IMG/VR virus record: IMGVR_UViG_3300032246_001613
Span: 1 to 24,062 of that record
DNA length: 24,062 nt
Reading direction: 5' to 3' (one strand)
Origin: a virus
The notes beneath the pieces are model-generated. The model made no database searches. It had not been told where the DNA came from and saw only the letters and a list, made by a program, of their open reading frames with translations. The translations under genes were made by a program, and so were the position numbers. This document shows, in pieces, positions 20,034-24,062 of the stretch. How positions within the stretch are numbered: the stretch's first letter is position 1; each line of letters starts with the position of its first letter.

Positions 20034-20299
20034 TGGCTTTTGAAACTCCAAAACTACCAGAAGTTAAGTTCAGCAAAAACGGATATGAAATTCGTGCAGA
20101 CATCCTAGCACTAGCTAAAGATGCTGTTCTAGAAGAATATCATATGAAGTTTAAAGGCTGGGAAATGTCAGTTGCTAAGGACGAGAAAACAGGTCAAGTC
20201 GTTAGCACAGTTGCAATGCCAGAGTTTCCAGGAATGGAAAAGATTATGGAAGCGGCTGAAAAGTTCTATGGTTTCGTAAATAGCGGAACCAAGAAGTAA
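20033..20299 (+). CDS. Conserved small phage protein, last gene of the plus-strand island
   Basis: This 88-residue protein starts M-A-F-E-T-P-K-L-P-E-V-K-F-S-K-N-G-Y-E-I. A helix (I-R-A-D-I-L-A-L-A-K-D-A-V-L-E-E-Y) is followed by a short beta pair and a C-terminal helix. The ATG overlaps the upstream stop (TAATG) after the AAAGGAG-type site. A strong terminator follows 37 nt after the stop. Close relatives seem frequent in marine phages by memory, without known function. Confidence 0.68.
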   Translation: MAFETPKLPEVKFSKNGYEIRADILALAKDAVLEEYHMKFKGWEMSVAKDEKTGQVVSTVAMPEFPGMEKIMEAAEKFYGFVNSGTKK

Positions 20300-20335
20300 G
20301 CATAGCTTGTTCGCCAGAATAGCGTAACATTCACT

Positions 20336-20355
20336 AGCACCTTCGGGTGCTTTTT
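20336..20355 (+). terminator. Rho-independent terminator of the plus-strand island
   Basis: AGCACC pairs with GGTGCT around a UUCG loop and is followed by a run of T. It also separates the island from the convergent metallopeptidase gene. There is no U-run in the opposite direction. Confidence 0.9.
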
Positions 20356-20362
20356 ATTTGGT

Positions 20363-20773
20363 TTAGCCTATTGCGTCTTGTTCAAACAAGTCAGGATGCT
20401 CTTTACCCCAGTTACGCATGATAATGGCGGCTTGTGCATTAGCTTCATTTTCTTGTGGACTACCAGTTGCACCTGCATTTTCATCTACTAACTGATCTTG
20501 TAAGTCTTGTTTGTAATGTACAAGCTCATGTGCCAATGTACGACACACATCCATGATGTGACGATTCTTTACAGTGACATCAATATGTTTTTCGCCTGGC
20601 ATGTATCCGCCAAAGCTCTTACGGTCAACACTTGTGTTACTGTCAAATATAAAATCAAACTTTGGTAGTGTTTTTAATTCTAATGACTCGGCCGCAAAAC
20701 GCACAAACTCATGTAGTATTTTAAATGTACTACGCTTGTCTAAACTTTCAGTTAGTATCTGTGTTACTTTCAT
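20363..20773 (-). CDS. Zinc metallopeptidase-like protein with capsid-targeting-like leader
   Basis: This 136-residue protein has a clear H-E-L-V-H zinc motif (T-L-A-H-E-L-V-H-Y-K-Q-D) near 84-95 and a downstream E-N-E-A-N-A-Q-A-A that can supply the third ligand, as in gluzincin-type peptidases. It begins M-K-V-T-Q-I-L-T-E-S-L, an exact fit to M-x-x-x-[EQ]-[LIF]-[LIV]-x-E, and L-T-E is an ideal prohead-protease site. It may be packed in the head and injected to cut a host protein, or may act in assembly. It overlaps the upstream gene by 4 nt. Confidence 0.75.
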   Translation of the reverse strand: MKVTQILTESLDKRSTFKILHEFVRFAAESLELKTLPKFDFIFDSNTSVDRKSFGGYMPGEKHIDVTVKNRHIMDVCRTLAHELVHYKQDLQDQLVDENAGATGSPQENEANAQAAIIMRNWGKEHPDLFEQDAIG

Positions 20774-21159
20774 ACGCCGTATTTGTTACGTTTAATTTTA
20801 GCTACTGGACTTGTTGTCATTGTGCCGCTGGCTTCTCTACTTTTATCGTCTGCAACTCGTGTGCCTTTAACGCCCATTAGTTTATCTGCCATCTTGACTA
20901 CTTCTTCGTCTTCAGGAGTAAAACCAACAATGGTCAAGTTTTCAGCCCAACCACTTTCTTGTTCAAAATCTACATGTCCAGCCGCATCTGCACGGGCGGC
21001 CGCTATGGCTAGTCCATAACGATACTGCATATACGGATCAGTATTACGTAGTTGACGTTGTACCCAAACACCAGGCAAAGCCGCATCTACATCGGCACCA
21101 ATGCCAACAAACGATCCGTGTGCTTTTGCGCCTTCAGGTAAGAATTCTTTTGCTCTCAT
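20770..21159 (-). CDS. Conserved phage protein with capsid-targeting-like leader
   Basis: I start this gene at the ATG 21159, giving 129 residues that begin M-R-A-K-E-F-L-P-E-G-A; an upstream in-frame ATG at 21195 lies across the promoter. The first nine residues fit the shared leader and L-P-E-G fits the T4 protease rule. The body contains P-G-V-W-V-Q-R-Q-L-R-N-T-D-P-Y-M-Q-Y-R-Y-G-L-A and ends basic. I recall similar proteins in T4-like marine phages, none with a known role. CTAAATA ends 5 nt before the ATG, so the mRNA should be leaderless. Confidence 0.72.
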   Translation of the reverse strand: MRAKEFLPEGAKAHGSFVGIGADVDAALPGVWVQRQLRNTDPYMQYRYGLAIAAARADAAGHVDFEQESGWAENLTIVGFTPEDEEVVKMADKLMGVKGTRVADDKSREASGTMTTSPVAKIKRNKYGV

Positions 21160-21164
21160 ATCTA

Positions 21165-21177
21165 TATTTAGTAAATA
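21165..21177. promoter_or_regulatory. Palindromic bidirectional late promoter
   Basis: TATTTAGTAAATA is a perfect palindrome. On the minus strand it gives CTAAATA, 5 nt before the ATG at 21159. On the plus strand it gives GTAAATA, 7 nt before the ALAS ATG at 21185. The two genes start only 25 nt apart and neither has a ribosome binding site, so both transcripts would be leaderless or nearly so. Confidence 0.6.
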
Positions 21178-21184
21178 GCATATT

Positions 21185-22399
21185 ATGATAAACAAAGAAC
21201 CCTTTCAAAAACTAATTACAGAACTTAAAGAAAACGGCAAATATCGTGTGTTCAACGATATTGTACGTGAAAACGGCAAGTTTCCCCAAGCTATCTGGTA
21301 CGGGCCTTACAACATTAAAAACATTGTAAACTGGTGCAGTAATGATTACTTGGGCATGGGTCAACACAAAGTTGTCTTAGATGCCATGCACACAGCACTG
21401 GATCATACTGGAAGCGGTTCTGGTGGTACACGTAACATCGGCGGCACTAGCCATTATCACGTGGCCTTAGAGCATGAGCTGGCAGGATTACATAAAAAAG
21501 AAAAAGCAGTATTGTTTAGCAGTGCTTATGTGGCCAACGAATGGACACTAATTGCCTTAGCTAAGATTATTCCAAACATTGAGTTTATTAGTGATGCTAA
21601 CAATCATAACAGTATCATTGTAGGCATAAGTCATAGTAAGGCTAAGAAAGTTGTATTCAAACACAACGACTTAGAAGATCTAGAACAGAAACTTAAGATT
21701 AGTTTTGCACAAGGCAATACACCCTGTGTAGTATTTGAAAGTGTATACAGTATGGACGGAGATTGTGGCCATATCAAAGAGATATGTAAGTTAGCTGAAA
21801 AGTACAAGGCAATTACCTATATTGATGAAGTACATGCTGTAGGCTTGTACGGTGCTACTGGCGGCGGCAAAGTAGAAGAGCTTGGACTTGAAAACAAAAT
21901 TGACATAGTCAATGGTACCTTGGGAAAGGCCTATGGAGTTCAAGGAGGCTATATTGCCTGTGATAAGATTGTAGCTGATGCTATCCGTAGCGTGGCCGCG
22001 GGCTTTATCTTTACAACTAGCATGAGTCCAGTTAGTTGTGCTGGTGCTATGGCGGCCGTTAAGTATCTTAAGGATCATCCTGAGATCCGTGAAAAACATC
22101 AAGAACGTGCTCGTAAACTAAAACATCGTTTGGGTGTTGCTGGAATTTCTGTTATGGATTGTGCTACAGAACACATTGTTCCTGTACTTGTTGGTGATGC
22201 TAAAAAGTGTAAAGCAATGAGCGATGCACTATTAAATGACTTTAACATCTATGTACAGCCAATCAATTATCCTACAGTTGATGTGGGAACGGAGCGGTTG
22301 CGTTTTGCACCTACTCCGTTTCATGATGATGGTATGATTGAAGACTTGGTTAAAGCTCTGGTGGCTGTGTCACAACCGGGCTATCTGAAGTTAACTTAA
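21185..22399 (+). CDS. hemA: 5-aminolevulinate synthase (ALAS)
   Basis: A complete 404-residue ALAS, which condenses glycine and succinyl-CoA to 5-aminolevulinate, the first step of heme and other tetrapyrroles in alphaproteobacteria. Signature blocks in order: [10 protein letters not shown] (50-59), [14 protein letters not shown] (76-89), E-S-V-Y-S-M-D-G-D, the PLP-phosphate/pyridine site D214-E-V-H-A-V-G, and the Schiff-base lysine K248 in G-T-L-G-K-A-Y-G, the same number as in Rhodobacter ALAS. The related KBL/BioF enzymes lack this combination. The last 50 nt overlap the convergent cupin gene. No ribosome binding site is seen. Confidence 0.93.
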   Translation: MINKEPFQKLITELKENGKYRVFNDIVRENGKFPQAIWYGPYNIKNIVNWCSNDYLGMGQHKVVLDAMHTALDHTGSGSGGTRNIGGTSHYHVALEHELAGLHKKEKAVLFSSAYVANEWTLIALAKIIPNIEFISDANNHNSIIVGISHSKAKKVVFKHNDLEDLEQKLKISFAQGNTPCVVFESVYSMDGDCGHIKEICKLAEKYKAITYIDEVHAVGLYGATGGGKVEELGLENKIDIVNGTLGKAYGVQGGYIACDKIVADAIRSVAAGFIFTTSMSPVSCAGAMAAVKYLKDHPEIREKHQERARKLKHRLGVAGISVMDCATEHIVPVLVGDAKKCKAMSDALLNDFNIYVQPINYPTVDVGTERLRFAPTPFHDDGMIEDLVKALVAVSQPGYLKLT

Positions 22400-22739
22400 A
22401 TATATCGTTTTCTATTTCAGCAGTACCTGATTCAAATATCATACAGTCTGTTGTCAATGCTTCTAATTGATGCGGCTGTAATGGTTGGCTAGTAAATACA
22501 TCACCTTCCTTTAGCATACGCTGTTTTGCTTCGCCGGTAGTTACATCTATCCAGCGTACAGCAAAGTTACCAGAGTTAACAAACCAACTTTTAACTTTTA
22601 TTTTATTGAATAAGATCGGAGTTGTTGCTCCAACATGACTGAATACTAATATCTTACCACAATGAGTGTCTGTGCTTGCCCAAACAATTTCTGTGCCCCA
22701 TGGAGTTTCCACAGGGCCAGTTTTACGAATCGATGTCAT
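22350..22739 (-). CDS. Cupin-fold protein
   Basis: This 129-residue protein looks like a small single-domain cupin of the sugar-phosphate isomerase type. Beta strands and a central [18 protein letters not shown] match the second cupin motif, with the single H in place and the first motif weakly kept. The metal site may be incomplete, since the usual H-x-H pair is not visible. It has a strong AGGAGG site 8 nt before the ATG, preceded by extra TAGGA units. It converges on and overlaps the ALAS gene by 50 nt, so late mRNAs of the two would be antisense at the 3' ends. Confidence 0.75.
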   Translation of the reverse strand: MTSIRKTGPVETPWGTEIVWASTDTHCGKILVFSHVGATTPILFNKIKVKSWFVNSGNFAVRWIDVTTGEAKQRMLKEGDVFTSQPLQPHQLEALTTDCMIFESGTAEIENDIFKLTSDSPVVTQPPEL

Positions 22740-22750
22740 ACGGAATGCCT

Positions 22751-22770
22751 CCTAGTCCTAGTCCTAATCT
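22751..22770 (-). repeat. Tandem TAGGA units before the cupin gene
   Basis: On the minus strand three units (TTAGGA, CTAGGA, CTAGGA) run into AGGAGG. They give several overlapping Shine-Dalgarno-like sequences ahead of the cupin ATG. Confidence 0.5.
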
Positions 22771-22780
22771 ACTTATGCTA

Positions 22781-22870
22781 TTATACAGGGCTATAAGGAT
22801 TTCTTGGACGATCGGTGCCATCGTCTTCAGGATAGACTGGATAGTCATTGGGATTAGTCGTCACTAGCAT
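22781..22870 (-). CDS. Possible small proline-rich protein (29 aa)
   Basis: ATG at 22870, inside the end of the nuclease gene, opens a 29-codon frame reading M-L-V-T-T-N-P-N-D-Y-P-V-Y-P-E-D-D-G-T-D. It is rich in P, D, Y and R and overlaps the nuclease stop by 17 nt. The composition is regular enough to be a real peptide, but there is no ribosome binding site and a rival 41-codon frame overlaps it (22723-22848). It may instead be a remnant of a longer tail lost by frameshift. Confidence 0.33.
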   Translation of the reverse strand: MLVTTNPNDYPVYPEDDGTDRPRNPYSPV

Positions 22871-23675
22871 TTGCGCCACACTTAGCACGTTTGGCTTTGG
22901 TCAATGCACCAAAGTCTACAGGCCATTCTGCACCAGGAGCTAGTTCTTTAGCGTTCTTAGGGAAAGCAAAGTTAATGCCAGCTGTCTTTTCAATTTGTGC
23001 AATTGGCATACGGAATGGAACTAAGTTGTTACCTAAGTTAGGATATGGTACAACATGCGGGAACGCCCATCCTGCAATTTCTCCTGTAGCTTGATTGATA
23101 ACAATCTTGTAGAAGCCGTGTGGTACAACTACACCCGCACCAATCTTCTTATCTGTAGCATCATACACACCGCCAGCGATGATGGTGAATGTTTGATTGC
23201 GTTGTACTGCCCAACCGCGAACTGAAGTTTCTAACAGTTTCCAAATGCCACGATTGAGTGAACCAGCTTGTGGGCTCATGTTGGTCATTAGGAAAGATTC
23301 AAACTCTACTTGTGGATCCCATGACAGGTCTCCGTCTGGAGCCATGTGTCCTTTATCGTAACCTGTAGCCGCATAGTCGTCTGGACGAGCGCCGTTTGGT
23401 ACACTTTGATCCGGAGCAAACGCATTAGTACGAGCAACACATCCTAGTGCATTAGGAGGAGTCAACGTATAAGCAACATAGTTTGGTAATTTAGCAGGAG
23501 CGTCATAAGCAACTAGATAAGCCTGACGGCAAATTGGTTGTAGTTGACGTGCTGTTTGTGCGAATCCATAAGGTTGATGAACAGCACAGGCTTGTACTGG
23601 ATTTGGAGCTCGTTGTGTCCAAGCATTAGCTAGTCCGCTAACGGCAATTAATAGGACGAATAATAGTTTTTGCAT
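22854..23675 (-). CDS. Secreted DNA/RNA non-specific endonuclease
   Basis: This 273-residue protein belongs to the Endonuclease_NS (Serratia nuclease/NUC1) family. The catalytic block is D107-K-G-H110-M-A-P, a D-[RK]-G-H variant with H110 as general base. The metal-binding N141 is in S-L-N-R-G-I-W-K-L-L-E. Residues 1-18 form a signal peptide (hydrophobic core, cut after A-N-A), so the enzyme is exported to the periplasm or outside. Four or more cysteines could form disulfides there. A GATAAATA late element lies ~27 nt upstream of the ATG. It may degrade DNA in the periplasm late in infection, from rival phages or the lysing cell. Confidence 0.9.
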   Translation of the reverse strand: MQKLLFVLLIAVSGLANAWTQRAPNPVQACAVHQPYGFAQTARQLQPICRQAYLVAYDAPAKLPNYVAYTLTPPNALGCVARTNAFAPDQSVPNGARPDDYAATGYDKGHMAPDGDLSWDPQVEFESFLMTNMSPQAGSLNRGIWKLLETSVRGWAVQRNQTFTIIAGGVYDATDKKIGAGVVVPHGFYKIVINQATGEIAGWAFPHVVPYPNLGNNLVPFRMPIAQIEKTAGINFAFPKNAKELAPGAEWPVDFGALTKAKRAKCGANASDD

Positions 23676-23701
23676 AATAGCACCTTGTAATTAAGTGCTA
23701 G

Positions 23702-23709
23702 TATTTATC
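23702..23709 (-). promoter_or_regulatory. T4-type late promoter element of the nuclease gene
   Basis: It reads GATAAATA on the minus strand, 26 nt before the nuclease ATG and 2 nt before the stop of the fibre gene, with an AAGGTG site between. Confidence 0.6.
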
Positions 23710-23710
23710 G

Positions 23711-24062
23711 TTATGCGCCGCGTATCATACAGCCACTGAAATGCGAAATTGCCGATCCAGCTGTGGTAGTTCTGCTGGCACCACTGGTTTGCTGAATATA
23801 AAGTTCAAAGTTGTCTGTAGTACCATTGGCATAAGCAATGTCAGATATCTGCATCGAATAGAAGTTGGCACCTTGTTCAGTTCCAGATTCGTTAGTACCA
23901 CGTGAATATTCTGACCCGTTCTTGTACAACACTAGCATGACTTCGCCGGTACCAGCTGTGCCGCTGATACGAATTGTAGCATTGAATTGATAGTAGCCCT
24001 CAAGTGTAGGCGTGAATGTGTAAGTACTGTCGCCAAAACAATTATCAGTATCAAAAGTCTCG
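23711..24062 (-). CDS. C-terminus of a tail fibre with C1q-like beta domain, truncated at window edge
   Basis: The frame is open from the right edge to the stop at 23711, so 117 codons of a longer gene are visible; the first internal ATG is not a likely start. The sequence has the pattern of C1q/TNF-like jelly-roll ends of phage fibres: Y-T-F-T-P-T-L-E-G-Y-Y-Q-F-N-A-T, then L-V-L-Y-K-N-G-S, then D-N-F-E-L-Y-I-Q-Q-T-S-G, ending S-H-F-S-G-C-M-I. Such trimeric tips bind receptors. The rest of the protein lies outside the window. Confidence 0.72.
   Translation of the reverse strand, partial: ETFDTDNCFGDSTYTFTPTLEGYYQFNATIRISGTAGTGEVMLVLYKNGSEYSRGTNESGTEQGANFYSMQISDIAYANGTTDNFELYIQQTSGASRTTTAGSAISHFSGCMIRGA

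Noticed and set aside
20336-20355. Two-way action of the terminator for the metallopeptidase gene
   Set aside because: On the minus strand the hairpin is not followed by a run of U, so only the plus-strand direction is supported.
21160-21195. Longer N-terminus for the 21159 gene starting at 21195
   Set aside because: The added residues are hydrophobic and unlike relatives as I recall them, and the start would lie across the palindromic promoter. The M-R-A-K-E-F start fits the shared leader.
22723-22848. 41-codon minus-strand frame between the nuclease and the cupin
   Set aside because: It overlaps the cupin start and the rival 29-codon frame, and has no ribosome binding site. I kept only the frame with the more protein-like composition, at low confidence.

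Overview
This window looks like the accessory and late-gene part of a T4-type (tailed, contractile) marine bacteriophage genome. The evidence is a class I ribonucleotide reductase operon, a PAAR-type spike tip, tail fibres, a lysis pair, and more than a dozen short T4-style late promoter elements (NNTAAATA) just upstream of genes. A complete 5-aminolevulinate synthase suggests an alphaproteobacterial host, because that lineage makes heme precursors by the C4 route. This host guess is an inference. Genes are packed with 4-nt stop/start overlaps and almost all lie on the minus strand. No stretch over 300 bases lacks a gene. I saw no rRNA, tRNA, CRISPR array or insertion sequence.

Layout from left to right (the minus strand is transcribed right to left). 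1-1199: a truncated membrane/coiled-coil protein and a virion-like protein. 1251-2695: a lysis cassette (3-TM putative holin, SleB-type anchored endolysin, a 49-aa ORF, a basic protein) behind a near-consensus sigma70 promoter. 2774-4090: an iron-sulfur module, iscU - 2OG-Fe(II) oxygenase - iscA. 4106-4368: an H1/Hc1-like DNA-binding protein behind a sigma70 promoter with a palindrome at +1. 4380-5371: PAAR spike tip and a virion protein. 5395-10096: a nucleotide-metabolism operon, nrdA - superoxide dismutase - nrdB - glutaredoxin - small beta protein, with a complex leader. 10105-12171: a beta-helix tail fibre with a duplicated module. 12199-12950: a PD-(D/E)XK nuclease with a perfect-consensus sigma70 promoter that should give a leaderless mRNA.

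12954-16416 is a block of overlapping genes of mostly unknown function, including a nucleotidyltransferase. Several begin with a common short leader, and one ends at an A AAA AAG slippery site. 16433-19204: a coiled-coil membrane protein, a conserved unknown, a stand-alone virion-like protein with its own promoter and terminator, a second nucleotidyltransferase-like protein and its partner. 19254-20355: a plus-strand island of five small genes ending in a terminator. 20363-21159: a zinc-metallopeptidase and an unknown, both with the shared leader. 21165-22399: a palindromic, apparently bidirectional late promoter and 5-aminolevulinate synthase. 22350-24062: a cupin, a secreted DNA/RNA nuclease, and the C-terminus of another fibre.

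Three themes stand out. First, several otherwise unrelated proteins share an N-terminus like the T4 capsid-targeting/scaffold leader (M-x-x-x-[EQ]-[LIF]-[LIV]-x-E), which suggests a set of proteins packed in the head and injected, among them a protease and perhaps a nucleotidyltransferase. Second, several late genes, including iscU and the ALAS gene, have TAAATA 4-7 bases before ATG and no ribosome binding site, which predicts leaderless late mRNAs. Third, the phage carries a metal-cofactor and redox set (IscU, IscA, ALAS, SOD, class I RNR, glutaredoxin, 2OG oxygenase) that could support iron-dependent DNA precursor synthesis and respiration in the infected cell.
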